Shown: piece after piece, positions 23,535 to 32,712 of the stretch
Numbering within the stretch: the first letter of the stretch is position 1
How the letters are laid out: every line of letters starts with the position of its first letter
Assembly (NCBI RefSeq): GCF_001463765.1
Contig: NZ_BBWK01000018.1
Span: forward strand, 1 to 38,657
Length of the DNA: 38,657 nt
Origin: Aureimonas sp. AU4
Lineage (GTDB): Bacteria; Pseudomonadota; Alphaproteobacteria; Rhizobiales; Rhizobiaceae
Reading direction: 5' to 3'
Translations under genes and position numbers: made by a program
The notes under the pieces: generated by a model
The model's database searches: none
What the model was told of the DNA's origin: nothing
Seen by the model: only the letters and a program-made list of their open reading frames with translations

Positions 23535-25670
23535 CTACTCGGCGGCGTCCTCGCCGACGGGGGGCATGTTGTGGCCGAGAAGGCGCAGCACCTCGGCCGC
23601 CGCGTCCACGAGGTTGGTGCCGGGTCCGAAGATGGCCTGGACACCCGCGCGGCGCAGCACCTCGTAGTCCTTCGGCGGGATGACGCCGCCGGCGATCACG
23701 CGGATATCGGCGCGTCCAGCCTCCGCCAGGCAGCGGACGAGTTCGGGTATCAGCGTCCTGTGGCCGGCCGCGAGCGAGGACGCTCCCACGATGTCGACCT
23801 CCCGCTCAACCGCCAGCGCCGCGGTTTCCGCAGGGGTCTGGAACAGCGGCCCCGAGACGATCTCGAAGCCGAGGTCGCCGAAGGCCGAGGCGACGAGGTT
23901 GGCGCCCCGGTCGTGACCGTCCTGGCCCATCTTGGCGACGAGGATGCGCGGACGGCGACCGAGGCGGCGCTCCGTGGCGGCGACGGCGTCCGTCAGGCGC
24001 GCCCAGCGCACGTCCTCGCCGTAGGCGCCGCCGTAGACGCCCTTCACCGGAGCGGGCCGCGTGTCGTGGCGTCCGAAGACGTCCTCCATGGCGGCCGAGA
24101 TCTCGCCGAGGGTGCAGCGCGCACGGGCCGCTTCCACCGCGAGTTCCAGAAGATTGCCGGCGCCCCTTGCGCCCTCGCGCAGAGCCTCGAGCGCACGGCT
24201 CGCGGCCTGCGGATCACGCGCCGCCTTCACGGCCGCGATGCGCCGCACCTGCGCCTCGCGCACGGCGAGGTTGTCGACGTCGAGGATCTCGATCGGCGCC
24301 TCGTCCTTCAAGCGATACTTGTTGACCCCGACCACGACGTCCTCGCCCCGGTCGACGCGGGCCGCCCGAGCCGCGGAGGCCGCCTCGATCATCGCCTTCG
24401 GCCAGCCGTCGGCGACGGCCCGGGACATGCCGCCCTCGCGCTCGATCCGATCGATCAGCTCCCAGGCCTCGTTCACCAGCGATTGGGTCAGGCTCTCGAC
24501 GTAGTACGAGCCGCCCAGCGGATCGACCACGCGGGTCATGCCCGTTTCTTCCTGGAGGACGAGCTGCGTGTTGCGGGCGATGCGCGCCGAATGGTCGGTC
24601 GGCAGCGCGATCGCCTCGTCGAGCGCGTTGGTGTGGAGGGACTGCGTGCCGCCCAGCATCGCCGCCATCGCCTCGATCGTGGTGCGGATGACGTTGTTGG
24701 TCGGGTCCTGCTCGGTCAGCGAGACACCCGAGGTCTGGCAGTGCGTGCGCAGCATCTTGGAGCGCTCGTCCCGCGCGCCGAGCTGCGTCATCGCCCGGTG
24801 CCACAGGATGCGGGCCGCGCGAAGCTTCGCGATCTCCATGAAGAAGTTCATGCCGATCGCGAAGAAGAACGACAGGCGCGGCGCGAAGCGGTCGATGTCG
24901 AGGCCCGAGGCCACGCCGGAGCGCACGTATTCCATGCCGTCGGCGATGGTGAAGGCGAGTTCCTGGAGCTGCGTCGCCCCCGCCTCCTGCATGTGGTAGC
25001 CCGAGATCGAGATCGAGTTGAAGCGCGGCATCTCGGCGGCCGTGTAGCGGAAGATGTCGGAGACGATGCGCATGGAGGGTTCGGGCGGATAGATGTAGGT
25101 GTTGCGGACCATGAACTCCTTGAGGATGTCGTTCTGGATGGTCCCCTCGAGCCGGGCGCGCGGCACGCCCTGCTCCTCGCCCGCCACGATGAAGAAGGCG
25201 AGCACCGGGATCACCGCCCCGTTCATGGTCATGGAGACCGACATCTCGCCCAACGGGATGCCGTCGAAGAGGATCGCCATGTCCTCCACGGTGTCGATCG
25301 CGACACCCGCCTTGCCGACGTCGCCCGTCACGCGCGGATGGTCGGAATCGTAGCCCCTGTGGGTGGCGAGGTCGAAGGCGACCGACAGGCCCTTCTGTCC
25401 GGCGGCGAGGTTGCGGCGATAGAAGCCGTTCGACTCCTCGGCCGTCGAGAAGCCCGCATATTGCCGGATCGTCCAGGGTCGCCCGGCATACATGGTGGCC
25501 TTCACGCCGCGCCCGAACGGCGCGAAGCCCGGCAGGCCCGGATCCCATCCCGCCGTGTCGTCGGCCGTGTAGAGCGGCTTGACCGCAATGCCCTCCGGCG
25601 TATGCCAGGTCAGGTCGCGATCCTTCGCCTCCTTGGCCGCCAGCGTCTTCCAGTCCTCAATGTCCGGCAT
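23535..25670 (-). CDS. scpA: Methylmalonyl-CoA mutase (single-chain)
   Basis: Adenosylcobalamin-dependent mutase of 711 residues converting (R)-methylmalonyl-CoA to succinyl-CoA. The N-terminal TIM-barrel domain (about 40-560) contains the substrate region [39 protein letters not shown] and [17 protein letters not shown]. The C-terminal B12 domain (about 570-705) carries the DxHxxG motif GQDGHDRG (582-589) with cobalt-ligand His586, followed by GASSLAAGH. The length and motifs match the homodimeric bacterial enzyme. It overlaps the end of mce by 14 bp and is followed after 14 bp by pccA. No MeaB-type chaperone gene is present in the window. Confidence 0.96.
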   Translation of the reverse strand: MPDIEDWKTLAAKEAKDRDLTWHTPEGIAVKPLYTADDTAGWDPGLPGFAPFGRGVKATMYAGRPWTIRQYAGFSTAEESNGFYRRNLAAGQKGLSVAFDLATHRGYDSDHPRVTGDVGKAGVAIDTVEDMAILFDGIPLGEMSVSMTMNGAVIPVLAFFIVAGEEQGVPRARLEGTIQNDILKEFMVRNTYIYPPEPSMRIVSDIFRYTAAEMPRFNSISISGYHMQEAGATQLQELAFTIADGMEYVRSGVASGLDIDRFAPRLSFFFAIGMNFFMEIAKLRAARILWHRAMTQLGARDERSKMLRTHCQTSGVSLTEQDPTNNVIRTTIEAMAAMLGGTQSLHTNALDEAIALPTDHSARIARNTQLVLQEETGMTRVVDPLGGSYYVESLTQSLVNEAWELIDRIEREGGMSRAVADGWPKAMIEAASAARAARVDRGEDVVVGVNKYRLKDEAPIEILDVDNLAVREAQVRRIAAVKAARDPQAASRALEALREGARGAGNLLELAVEAARARCTLGEISAAMEDVFGRHDTRPAPVKGVYGGAYGEDVRWARLTDAVAATERRLGRRPRILVAKMGQDGHDRGANLVASAFGDLGFEIVSGPLFQTPAETAALAVEREVDIVGASSLAAGHRTLIPELVRCLAEAGRADIRVIAGGVIPPKDYEVLRRAGVQAIFGPGTNLVDAAAEVLRLLGHNMPPVGEDAAE

Positions 25671-26073
25671 GGGCCGCCTCCATCAGTTCCACCAGGACGC
25701 CGCCCATCTCGCGCGGATGCAGGAAGACGACCCGCGTGCCGTGCGCGCCGAGGCGCGGCTCGCCCAAGGGGCGCGCGCCCGCGGACACGGCGTCCCGGAT
25801 CGCCGCGTCGAGGTCGGCCACCTCGAAGCAGAGATGGTGCTGTCCGCCGGCCGGGTTGCGCTCGAGAAAGCCAGCGAGCGGCGAGGCGTCGCCCAGCGGC
25901 TCGATGAGTTCGATCTGCGCGTTGGGCGCGTCGACGAAGCAGACACGCACGCCTTGCGCGGGCAGATCGAAGCTCTCCCCCACCGCGGCCGCACCGAACA
26001 GGCGGGCGTAGTGCCCGCGCGCCTCGGCGATCGAGCGCGTCGCCACGCCCACGTGGTTCAAGCGTCCGAACAT
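25657..26073 (-). CDS. mce: Methylmalonyl-CoA epimerase
   Basis: A vicinal-oxygen-chelate-fold enzyme of 138 residues that interconverts (S)- and (R)-methylmalonyl-CoA, linking carboxylase and mutase. Metal ligands are visible as His7 (LNHVGVA), the glyoxalase-type His79/His80 ([10 protein letters not shown]) and Glu129 (VLVELMEA), with the NAQIELIEP strand. ATG at 26073 ([10 protein letters not shown]) is the family start; the open frame beyond it belongs to the intergenic gap and pccB in other frames. The gene starts 26 bp after pccB and overlaps the mutase start by 14 bp, so the three are co-translated. Confidence 0.94.
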   Translation of the reverse strand: MFGRLNHVGVATRSIAEARGHYARLFGAAAVGESFDLPAQGVRVCFVDAPNAQIELIEPLGDASPLAGFLERNPAGGQHHLCFEVADLDAAIRDAVSAGARPLGEPRLGAHGTRVVFLHPREMGGVLVELMEAAHAGH

Positions 26074-26099
26074 CGCAGGACCTCCCATCCCCTCGCCGC

Positions 26100-27632
26100 T
26101 CACAGCGGGATGTTGTCGTGCTTCTTCCACGGGTTCTCGAGCCGCTTGCCGCGCAGCTTGCGCAAGCCCAGCGCGATGCGCCGACGCGTGGAATGGGGCA
26201 TGATCACCTCGTCGATGAAGCCCATCGACGCCGCGACGAACGGGTTGGCGAAGCGCTCCTCGTATTCGCGCGTGCGCTCGGCGATCTTCTCGGGGTCGCC
26301 CGCATCCTTGCGGAAGATGATCTCCACGGCCCCCTTGGCGCCCATCACCGCGATCTCGGCCGTGGGCCAGGCGTAATTGAGATCGCCGCGCAGGTGCTTG
26401 GAGGCCATCACGTCGTAGGCGCCGCCATAGGCCTTGCGGGTGATCACGGTGATCTTGGGGACCGTCGCCTCGCCATAGGCGAAGAGAAGCTTCGCGCCGT
26501 GCTTGATGATGCCGTTGTGTTCCTGCGCGACGCCCGGCAGGAAGCCCGGCACGTCCACGAAGGTCACGATTGGAATCTCGAAGGCGTCGCAGAAGCGCAC
26601 AAAGCGCGCGGCCTTCTTGGAGGCGTTGATGTCGAGAACGCCGGCCAGAACCGTCGGCTGATTGGCGACGAAGCCGACCGTGCGCCCCTCGATCCGACCG
26701 AAGCCGATCACGATGTTGGCGGCGTGGTTCGGCTGCAGCTCGAAGAAGTCGCCCTCGTCCGCGACCTTCACGATCAGCTCGCGCATGTCGTAGGGCTGGT
26801 TGGAGGCGGCGGGCACGAGCGTGTCGAGCGAGGGCTCCAGCCGGTCGGCGGGATCGAGGGTCGGGCGCTCCGGCACGCCGGAGCGGTTGCTGGCCGGCAG
26901 GAAGTCGAAGAAGTCGCGCGTGGCGAGCAGCGCCTCCACGTCGTTTTCCAGCGCCATGTCGGCAACGCCCGAGCGCGTGGAGTGGGTGCCGGCACCGCCG
27001 AGGTCCTCCTGCGAGACCTTCTCGCCCGTCACCGTCTTCACGACGTCGGGCCCGGTCACGAACATGTAGGAGGAGTGCTTCACCATGAAGATGAAGTCGG
27101 TCATGGCCGGAGAGTAGACCGCGCCGCCCGCGCAAGGGCCCATCACGAGGCTGATCTGCGGCACGACGCCCGACGCCAGGACGTTGCGCTGGAACACCTC
27201 CGCATAGCCGCCGAGCGAGGCGACGCCCTCCTGGATGCGCGCGCCGCCGGAATCGTTGAGGCCGATCACGGGCGCCCCGACCCGCATCGCCGTATCCATG
27301 ATCTTGCAGATCTTGCCGGCGTGGCGCTCCGACAGCGAGCCGCCGAAGACCGTGAAGTCCTGGCTGAAGACGAAGACGAGGCGGCCGTTGATCGTGCCCG
27401 AGCCCGTAACCACGCCGTCGCCGGGAATGCGCTGCTCGGCCATGCCGAAGTCCGAGGCGTTGTGCTCGACATACATGTCGAGCTCCTCGAAGCTGTCCTC
27501 GTCGAGCAGGATCTCGAGGCGCTCACGTGCCGTCAGCCGACCCTTGGCGTGCTGAGCCTCCACACGCCTCGGCCCGCCGCCCGCCCGCGCTTCGGCGCGC
27601 TTGGCCTCGAGTTTGGCGAGGATCTCGATCAT
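26100..27632 (-). CDS. pccB: Propionyl-CoA carboxylase beta subunit
   Basis: The 510-residue carboxyltransferase subunit that moves CO2 from biotin to propionyl-CoA. Both crotonase-like halves are present: the N-half has [20 protein letters not shown] and the oxyanion-type [14 protein letters not shown]; the C-half has [29 protein letters not shown] and [10 protein letters not shown]. The C-terminus ends with the usual [10 protein letters not shown]. The ATG at 27632 ([15 protein letters not shown]) matches the family N-terminus and has GGGAG 6 bases upstream; Mets at 27662 and 27692 would put the start inside the promoter palindrome region. First gene of the propionyl-CoA operon. Confidence 0.95.
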   Translation of the reverse strand: MIEILAKLEAKRAEARAGGGPRRVEAQHAKGRLTARERLEILLDEDSFEELDMYVEHNASDFGMAEQRIPGDGVVTGSGTINGRLVFVFSQDFTVFGGSLSERHAGKICKIMDTAMRVGAPVIGLNDSGGARIQEGVASLGGYAEVFQRNVLASGVVPQISLVMGPCAGGAVYSPAMTDFIFMVKHSSYMFVTGPDVVKTVTGEKVSQEDLGGAGTHSTRSGVADMALENDVEALLATRDFFDFLPASNRSGVPERPTLDPADRLEPSLDTLVPAASNQPYDMRELIVKVADEGDFFELQPNHAANIVIGFGRIEGRTVGFVANQPTVLAGVLDINASKKAARFVRFCDAFEIPIVTFVDVPGFLPGVAQEHNGIIKHGAKLLFAYGEATVPKITVITRKAYGGAYDVMASKHLRGDLNYAWPTAEIAVMGAKGAVEIIFRKDAGDPEKIAERTREYEERFANPFVAASMGFIDEVIMPHSTRRRIALGLRKLRGKRLENPWKKHDNIPL

Positions 27633-27688
27633 GCCCGGCTCCCGCGACGATGCTCCCGGCATGGTTCTTTCAACACGGCGGCTGATAT

Positions 27689-27704
27689 GCAAACGCCAAT
27701 TTGC
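27689..27704 (-). promoter_or_regulatory. GCAAA-N6-TTTGC palindrome upstream of pccB
   Basis: On the minus strand the site reads GCAAATTGGCGTTTGC, a perfect five-base inverted repeat with a six-base spacer, 57 bp upstream of the pccB start. From memory, the alphaproteobacterial propionyl-CoA regulator PccR (ScfR family) recognises TTTGCAAA-type half-sites upstream of pcc genes. The outer TTT/AAA are only partly kept here and the spacer is longer than the four bases I recall. A candidate operator for the propionate operon; the regulator gene is not in the window. Confidence 0.4.
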
Positions 27705-27751
27705 TCGAAAGCGGCGCGGCTCGAGGCGGGGGGCGGGCGCGAGGCTCGCCG

Positions 27752-28645
27752 CTACAGTGCCGGGAAGTTCCTCGCCAGGTGATCGATCAGGGCGCGCACG
27801 GCCGGCGGCAGGCCGCGCCGCGTCGTGAAGACGATATGAACGATCCCGTCCCGGCTCCGCCAGTCCCGGAAGACGCGAACGAGGGTGCCCGATGCGATAT
27901 GCCGGGCGCAGGCGTGGTCCGGCAGGAAAGCCACGCCCAGCCCCTCCGCCGCCGCGTCAGACAGAACGGCGAAGTCGGCGCAGGTCATGCGTGGCTCATG
28001 GCGCAGGACATGCCGTGCCCCATCGTCGCGCTCCAGCGTCCACGTCGTCTCGCCCGCCTCGTCGCTTGTCCCCAGCGTCGCCACTTGGCCGAGTTCGCCG
28101 ATATCCGCGCCGAGGCCGCTCGCCATCTGCGGGCTGGCGACAAGGATCCAGCGCGAGCGTCCGAGCGAGCGCATGGTCAGGGACGCGTCGCCCGTCAGTT
28201 CATGCCGCACCCGCAGCGCCACGTCGACGCGCTCCTCGATCAGGTCGACGGCCCGGTCCGTTACGACGAGCTGAATCCGGACCTTCGGAAAGCGGGCCAG
28301 GAAGTCGCGCGTGATAGCGGATACGACCTTCAGGAGATTGCGCGGGCAGCTCAGGCGGATGCGCCCGTGCGGCTCGGCCTGCGCCTCGGCGACCAGCGCC
28401 TCGGCCCTCTCGGCCTCCAGCATGATCGCGCGGCAGCGCTCGAAGAAGGTCTGGCCGACCTCGGTGACGCGAAAGCGCCGGCTCGAGCGCTCGATGAGGC
28501 GAACGCCCAGGCGGGACTCCAGCGCGGCGACCCGGCGGCTGAGCTTCGACTTGGGTTCGCGCAGGGCCCGACCGGCGGCGCTGAAGCCGCCATGACCGAC
28601 AACCTCGGCAAAGATCGCGTAGTCGTTGAGATCGTGTCGCATCAT
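27752..28645 (-). CDS. LysR-family transcriptional regulator
   Basis: A 297-residue LysR-type regulator. The N-terminal winged helix (about 5-65) reads [24 protein letters not shown] and [24 protein letters not shown]; a linker helix and an effector-binding domain follow (about 90-295). The HTH and effector domain resemble the AaeR/DsdC-unlike 'LysR with quinone/SDR neighbour' group. ATG at 28645 (MMRHDLND) is preceded by AAGGAACG. It is divergent from the short-chain dehydrogenase gene across 108 bp, its likely target, and lies upstream of pccB on the same strand with a 119-bp gap, so a role in the pcc operon is less likely. Confidence 0.93.
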   Translation of the reverse strand: MMRHDLNDYAIFAEVVGHGGFSAAGRALREPKSKLSRRVAALESRLGVRLIERSSRRFRVTEVGQTFFERCRAIMLEAERAEALVAEAQAEPHGRIRLSCPRNLLKVVSAITRDFLARFPKVRIQLVVTDRAVDLIEERVDVALRVRHELTGDASLTMRSLGRSRWILVASPQMASGLGADIGELGQVATLGTSDEAGETTWTLERDDGARHVLRHEPRMTCADFAVLSDAAAEGLGVAFLPDHACARHIASGTLVRVFRDWRSRDGIVHIVFTTRRGLPPAVRALIDHLARNFPAL

Positions 28646-28686
28646 CGTTCCTTCTCTGGAACGCTGTGTGCCATGTCCCGGGACTT

Positions 28687-28740
28687 TCGGCACCACCGTT
28701 GTCGGCACATCTCCGCTTCACTTCGGCACGTGAGCCGACA
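28687..28740. promoter_or_regulatory. Three TCGGCAC repeats plus TGTCGGC/GCCGACA in LysR-SDR gap
   Basis: TCGGCAC occurs at 28687-28693, 28702-28708 and 28723-28729, spaced 15 and 21 bases start to start. The middle copy extends to TGTCGGC (28700-28706), which pairs with an inverted GCCGACA at 28734-28740. They fill the gap between the divergent LysR and dehydrogenase genes. Repeated half-sites in this position are typical of LysR-controlled divergent promoters. Confidence 0.5.
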
Positions 28741-28753
28741 CCAGAGGAGAACG

Positions 28754-29512
28754 ATGATGACGAACAGGTTCGCAAACAAGGTCGTGGTGGTCACCGGCGC
28801 CACAAGCGGCATCGGCTTGGCCGCGGCCAAGGCCTTCTCGCGGGAAGGCGCGTCGGTCTTCGTCACCGGCCGCCGCCAGGACGCGCTGGATACCGCCGTG
28901 CAGTCGATCGGCGGACGCGTGAGCGGGGTACGCGGCGACATGGCGAACCTCGCCGATATCGACCGCCTCTACGACGCCGTCCAGCAGAAGCACTCCCAGA
29001 TCGACGTCGTCTTCGCCAACGCCGGCGGCGGCGAATTCGCTCCGCTCGGAGCCATCACGGAGGAGCAGTTCGACCAGACCTTCGGCACCAACGTGAAGGG
29101 CACCCTCTTCACGGTCCAGAAGGCGCTGCCCCTCCTCAAGGACGGCGGCGCGGTGGTCCTGACCGGCTCGACGGCCGGAACGGAAGGGACACCCGCCTTC
29201 AGCGTCTACTCCGCCAGCAAGGCGGCCGTGCGCAACTTCGCCCGCAGCTGGATCCTCGACCTGAAGGAGCGCCGCATCCGCGTCAACGTCGTCAGCCCCG
29301 GCGCGACCCGCACGCCCGGCCTCGTCGGCCTGGCCGGCGATGACAAGTCCCAGCAGCAGGGTCTTCTCGACCAGCTCGCCTCGCGCATCCCGCTCGGCCG
29401 CGTCGGCGAAGCCGACGAGATCGCCAGGGCTGTGCTCTTCCTGGCCTCGGAGGAGGCGAGCTTCGTCAACGGCGCCGAACTCTTCGTCGACGGCGGCCAG
29501 GCCCAAATCTGA
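28754..29512 (+). CDS. Short-chain dehydrogenase/reductase
   Basis: A 252-residue classical SDR oxidoreductase using NAD(P)H. The cofactor motif is TGATSGIG (14-21), with the structural NAGGG (89-93), catalytic Ser139 (TGSTAG), Tyr152 and Lys156 (VYSASK), and the C-terminal SFVNGAELFVDGGQAQI. The Arg after the second strand (TGRRQ) suggests a preference for NADP. ATG at 28754 follows AGAGGAGAACG, a strong ribosome site. It is divergent from and probably controlled by the LysR gene. The substrate is unknown; such pairs often handle quinones or aldehydes, but the sequence does not show which. Confidence 0.92.
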   Translation: MMTNRFANKVVVVTGATSGIGLAAAKAFSREGASVFVTGRRQDALDTAVQSIGGRVSGVRGDMANLADIDRLYDAVQQKHSQIDVVFANAGGGEFAPLGAITEEQFDQTFGTNVKGTLFTVQKALPLLKDGGAVVLTGSTAGTEGTPAFSVYSASKAAVRNFARSWILDLKERRIRVNVVSPGATRTPGLVGLAGDDKSQQQGLLDQLASRIPLGRVGEADEIARAVLFLASEEASFVNGAELFVDGGQAQI

Positions 29513-29640
29513 ACGGACCCGACGAGACCGCAACGCTCGGATCGCCCCGAGGTGGTTCAGGCTCGGCGCCAAGGCTCGTCTCATGCGGCTCACGGCGCAG
29601 TGATCGTCGCTACTCCCGATGCGCCGTCCTTGGTTGCGCG

Positions 29641-29660
29641 GACGCTCTTACGCGAGCGTC
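29641..29660. other. Perfect 7-bp hairpin after the SDR gene
   Basis: GACGCTC (29641-29647) and GAGCGTC (29654-29660) form a perfect seven-base stem with a six-base loop, between the SDR stop (29512) and the GNAT start (29751). No T-run follows on either strand, so it is not a standard intrinsic terminator. It could be an RNA processing or protein-binding element. Confidence 0.45.
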
Positions 29661-29750
29661 TCCTGGCGATAGCCTGATCGAATGGCAACCGGCGGCGGGC
29701 ATCGCGACGTCCGCCGGACGCAAGCACGTCCGGTCCCGGGAGAAACGGTC

Positions 29751-30434
29751 ATGGGGAAAATCAGCAATGCCTGGGCGACGGCGTCGGAACTGGCGTCGGA
29801 AGGCCGGTTCCAGGAGATCGCCCGTCGCTCGATCGAACTCGCGTATCGCGAACGCCGGGCGCTCGGCCTGCGGCGCGATCTCCGCATCCCCATCCCGCAT
29901 CGCACAGCCCGGATCCCGATCACGGTCCGGCCGCTTGCCGGCGACGACATCCCGTTTTTGTTCCCCCGGGGAACCGAGCGCCTCGCTCGCCGGGAGAAGG
30001 TGGAACTCGCCACGCGGCGTGCGATGCTCGACGCGGGCGTTCCGCAGTGCTTCGTTGCCGTGGATGCGGATGGTACGCCCTGCTACTTCCAGTGGCGTCT
30101 CGACCACCGGCAGAACCGGTTCCTCCAGTCCCACTTCCCGCGCCGCTGGTTCCCGGTCCTGCGCGAGGACGAGATCCTCCTGGAGAACGCCTATACGCCG
30201 GTCGCCTTCCGGGGAAAGGGCATCATGTCCGAGGCGATGGCGATCATCGCGGAAACGGGCGAAGACGTCGGCGCGCGCGCCGCGATCACCTTCGTCGAGG
30301 TCGACAACCCGCCCTCGCTGAAGGCCTGCGCGAACGCGGGCTTCGCGCCCTACACGCTGCGCCGGGAGCGGAGCTGGCTGGCCGGCGCTCTGGCGCACAG
30401 GCGCTTCGAGGACTTCGAGCCCGCGCGGGGATGA
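29751..30434 (+). CDS. GNAT-like N-acetyltransferase
   Basis: A 227-residue protein with a C-terminal acyltransferase-like domain. After a helical N-terminal part (about 1-60), the region 62-190 fits a GNAT fold: VAVDADGTPCYFQW as the central strand, a segment YTPVAFRGKGIMSEAMAIIAE with the acetyl-CoA-type RGKGI, and FVEVDNPPSLKACANAGFAPYTLRRER as the closing 'N-P-x-SL-x-AC-x-xAGF' motif. ATG at 29751 follows GGGAGAAACG. It is convergent with the glycosyltransferase gene (36-bp gap) and lies at the edge of the polysaccharide locus, so acetylation of a sugar or surface component is possible but unproven. Confidence 0.78.
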   Translation: MGKISNAWATASELASEGRFQEIARRSIELAYRERRALGLRRDLRIPIPHRTARIPITVRPLAGDDIPFLFPRGTERLARREKVELATRRAMLDAGVPQCFVAVDADGTPCYFQWRLDHRQNRFLQSHFPRRWFPVLREDEILLENAYTPVAFRGKGIMSEAMAIIAETGEDVGARAAITFVEVDNPPSLKACANAGFAPYTLRRERSWLAGALAHRRFEDFEPARG

Positions 30435-30470
30435 GACGCAGCTCCGGGGGCGGCGACAGACGCGGGCGGC

Positions 30471-31418
30471 TCACGAAAGGCGCGCGACCATGGATTTCAT
30501 CCGCCGCAGGAGCGCCGGAACGCCCGCGCGCGGGCGCATCGCCTGCGGGTCGGGGTCGGTGAGACCTGCGGGAAGAAGGCGCCGGGCTGCCCGCGCCGGC
30601 CACTTGCGGTTCCAGGAATGCTCCGTTGCGCGCGCGTTCATGAGCGCGGGATGGACGAAGATCCGGTAGCCCCGCGCCCGAAGGCCCTCGTGCAGCCCGA
30701 CATGCTCGCAGACCGGCGACCCGCCGGCGGTGCTCGCGGCGTATCGAGCCCCGCGAAGAGCCTCCGCGCGGTAGATCGCAAGCCCCCCGAAGGCCGAGGC
30801 GACCTCGATCGGGGGCAAGCGTGGATCGAGCCGGATCATGCGGCTGTGGACGGCGATCTCCAGCGCCGGAATGCGCCCGACGACCGGCGCGAGCGCGCGA
30901 TAACGGTCCCAGCAGTCGTCGGGACTCCAGGTCTCATGCCGGAGGGCCCAGATGTCGTAATAGGCGTCCCCCTGGTTGGCGGCGCAGACATCCCAGGGCG
31001 CGGGCGAGGCGAAGCAGCTTTCGACCGCCCGCGCCGTCAGGGCGGAGTTGACCCCGTCGAGGTCGGCGACCACCACGTAGCCGCCAAGCGAGGCTTGCGC
31101 GCCGAGCTCGTCGAGATAGCGGTTGCGGCAGTGGGCGATGCGCTCGCTGCGCAGGGGAAGCGCGTCCGCCAGCCGGCCCAGCGAAAGGGCGCGGAACCCC
31201 GGCACGGTTCGCGACAGCGCGCCCAGCACCTCGGGCGTCCCGTCGCGCGAGTCGCTTTCCACCACCACGAAGCGAAGGCTCCGGGCCGCGCCGAAGGCCC
31301 GCCGGAGATGCGCGATCTCCTGCGGCAGGCGCCGTGCGGCATCGCGCACGACGCCGACCACCGTGACGTCGCTCTCCTCCAGCGAGGGACGCGGCGCGGC
31401 TCCCGGTTCGGATCTCAT
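30471..31418 (-). CDS. Glycosyltransferase (GT-A-like)
   Basis: A 315-residue putative glycosyltransferase. The N-terminal strand SDVTVVGVVRDAARRLPQEI, then RFVVVESDSRDGTPEVL (the usual NDGSxDxT-like region) and VVVADLDGVNSAL with a DxD-type motif indicate a GT-A fold. The middle AFGGLAIYRAEAL and CEHVGLHEGLRARGYRIFVHPAL resemble acceptor-side regions of fungal CAP59/mannosyltransferase-type enzymes. No membrane helix is seen. ATG at 31418 is chosen; a GTG at 31448 adds ten residues and cannot be excluded. It follows the LuxR-type gene by 18-48 bp on the same strand, so both are probably one transcript. Confidence 0.8.
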   Translation of the reverse strand: MRSEPGAAPRPSLEESDVTVVGVVRDAARRLPQEIAHLRRAFGAARSLRFVVVESDSRDGTPEVLGALSRTVPGFRALSLGRLADALPLRSERIAHCRNRYLDELGAQASLGGYVVVADLDGVNSALTARAVESCFASPAPWDVCAANQGDAYYDIWALRHETWSPDDCWDRYRALAPVVGRIPALEIAVHSRMIRLDPRLPPIEVASAFGGLAIYRAEALRGARYAASTAGGSPVCEHVGLHEGLRARGYRIFVHPALMNARATEHSWNRKWPARAARRLLPAGLTDPDPQAMRPRAGVPALLRRMKSMVARLS

Positions 31419-31466
31419 CTCACCCGCTCGAATGCTGGGCGACGCCACGGGGCGGCGCCCGAAAGG

Positions 31467-32411
31467 TCAGGGCCGCGAAGCCGACAGACGGGAGGCCGAG
31501 GCGTTTCGCGCGCCCAGGCCCACCGCGAGGGAGCGCAGGTAGGCGTCGGCATGGGCGCCGTTGGCGGGGGCGAAGCGCGGAACGTCGACCCGCGGCATCC
31601 TGTCGTCGCCGGAGCGCTCCGACGAGACGGCGGCGGCCGGCTCGCGCATCCGGTTCATCATCCAGACCGCGGCCTGCGTCCGGTTGAGCACCTTGATCTT
31701 GCGCAGGATCGCCTTGAGGTGGACCTTGACCGTGGCTTCCGTGATGTAGCAACGCCGGGCGATCACCTTGTTGGACAGGCCCTCCACGAGGCACAGGAGG
31801 ATCTCCTCCTCGCGGGCCGACAGGGTGTCGCGCTTCGTGACCGGGTCCAGCGCCGGCGGCGCGGCAGCGGGCGCCTCCGCCGCCCGCTCGATCTCCGGCT
31901 CCCGGCTGCCGTCCGGCAGCGGCTCGGCCGCCGGGGATGAGACGACGCTCTCGACGGGATCCGGCACGGAGACAGGAAGAGCCTCGGCTGCGGGTCTTGC
32001 GGGCGTCGCCGGTGCGTTCAGCACCGAGAACACGTGCTCTCCCAGCATGATCAGCTCGATGCTGCGCATCAGCACATGACGGGAAGTCGAGCGCAGCAGG
32101 AATCCGTCGACCCCCAGACGCTCCAGCCGGTGCCGGCTCTCGTCGTCGAAGGCGCGCAGGAGGAGAACGATCCTGGATCGGGGCTTGTCCTTGCGGACCG
32201 AGGCGATCGCCGCCTCGAGCATCGGCGTCGGATGGTCGTCCGACAGGATGATCAGAAGGCCGTCGTCGCGGTCCCGCAAAGCCTCGACCAGTTCGGTATA
32301 GGTCGAGACGGCGACGGCGACGTCGAAGCCTTCTTCCTCGATCAACAGGCGGATACCGTCCCTCGACAAGAAACTGGTATCCATGATGGCAGCTGTGACA
32401 TGACGCGACAT
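31467..32411 (-). CDS. LuxR/NarL-type regulator with degenerate receiver domain
   Basis: A 314-residue regulator. The first about 125 residues have receiver-like topology, but the phosphorylation site region reads LLIILSDDHPTP (52-63) instead of the usual 'hhhhDxxMP', and the conserved Lys is Arg107 (FLLRSTS), so phosphorylation is doubtful. A Pro/Ala-rich linker (133-190) precedes the LuxR HTH (LSAREEEILLCLVEGLSNKVIARR to VKVHLKAILRKIKVLNRTQAA, about 197-247), and a 65-residue tail follows. ATG at 32411 follows AGGATC; the frame extends to a TTG at 32453 without support. The gene lies downstream of an FNR box and upstream of a glycosyltransferase gene, so it probably regulates the polysaccharide locus. 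Confidence 0.88.
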   Translation of the reverse strand: MSRHVTAAIMDTSFLSRDGIRLLIEEEGFDVAVAVSTYTELVEALRDRDDGLLIILSDDHPTPMLEAAIASVRKDKPRSRIVLLLRAFDDESRHRLERLGVDGFLLRSTSRHVLMRSIELIMLGEHVFSVLNAPATPARPAAEALPVSVPDPVESVVSSPAAEPLPDGSREPEIERAAEAPAAAPPALDPVTKRDTLSAREEEILLCLVEGLSNKVIARRCYITEATVKVHLKAILRKIKVLNRTQAAVWMMNRMREPAAAVSSERSGDDRMPRVDVPRFAPANGAHADAYLRSLAVGLGARNASASRLSASRP

Positions 32412-32462
32412 GATCCTACTTGTCCCGCAACAAAGGTCGGATACTCGAATCAATCCGCGTCA

Positions 32463-32473
32463 TTCCGATACGT
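32463..32473 (-). promoter_or_regulatory. Shared 11-bp motif upstream of LuxR-type gene
   Basis: The plus strand reads TTCCGATACGT (minus ACGTATCGGAA), identical to 33540-33550 upstream of the wecG-like gene. It lies 52 bp before the LuxR-type start, in the same orientation relative to its gene as the second copy. It is a candidate binding site for a locus regulator, possibly the LuxR-type protein itself. Confidence 0.4.
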
Positions 32474-32570
32474 GATCACCGCCGGATGGCGGGGCATCTT
32501 CAATCAGCGGCCTGCGACATTTCGGATGGTTTTCCACGTTGACACTATGAAGCTATTATTATTTTGTTGA

Positions 32571-32584
32571 TTGATCTCGATCAA
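32571..32584. promoter_or_regulatory. FNR/FixK box (anaerobox)
   Basis: TTGATCTCGATCAA is a perfect TTGAT-N4-ATCAA, the consensus of FNR, FnrL, FnrN and FixK. Read towards the LuxR-type gene on the minus strand, a CATAGT that could be a -10 lies at 32549-32544. This places the box centre near -40.5, the class II activator distance, with a start site near 32537 and a leader of about 126 nt. The plus strand also has GACAAT at a similar distance but no gene behind it. The match is exact; binding is inferred. Confidence 0.7.
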
Positions 32585-32712
32585 ACATAGTTCACATTAG
32601 TTGGCGACAATTTATATGGCGCGCCGAGTATTTCTGCGCCCATCCAACAATCGTCAAAAGACGAAGCGGAGGTGAATGACGGGCTCTGCGCTCGCGCGCC
32701 GTCTGCGCCGGC

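Larger units (their letters stand above)
32412..32712. other. 301-bp intergenic region with AT-rich core
   Basis: This gap between the 3' end of the wecG-like gene and the LuxR-type gene start has an unusually AT-rich core at about 32535-32620 in a GC-rich surrounding. It contains the perfect FNR/FixK-type box, a possible -10 (minus strand CATAGT, 32544-32549) and one copy of the shared 11-bp motif. I see no gene in it. A plus-strand frame from 32676 has a GGAGGTG just before its ATG but is antisense to the wecG-like gene and is not accepted. Confidence 0.7.

Noticed and set aside
23571-25907. 778-residue plus-strand frame
   Set aside because: It is the antisense shadow of the methylmalonyl-CoA mutase and epimerase genes.
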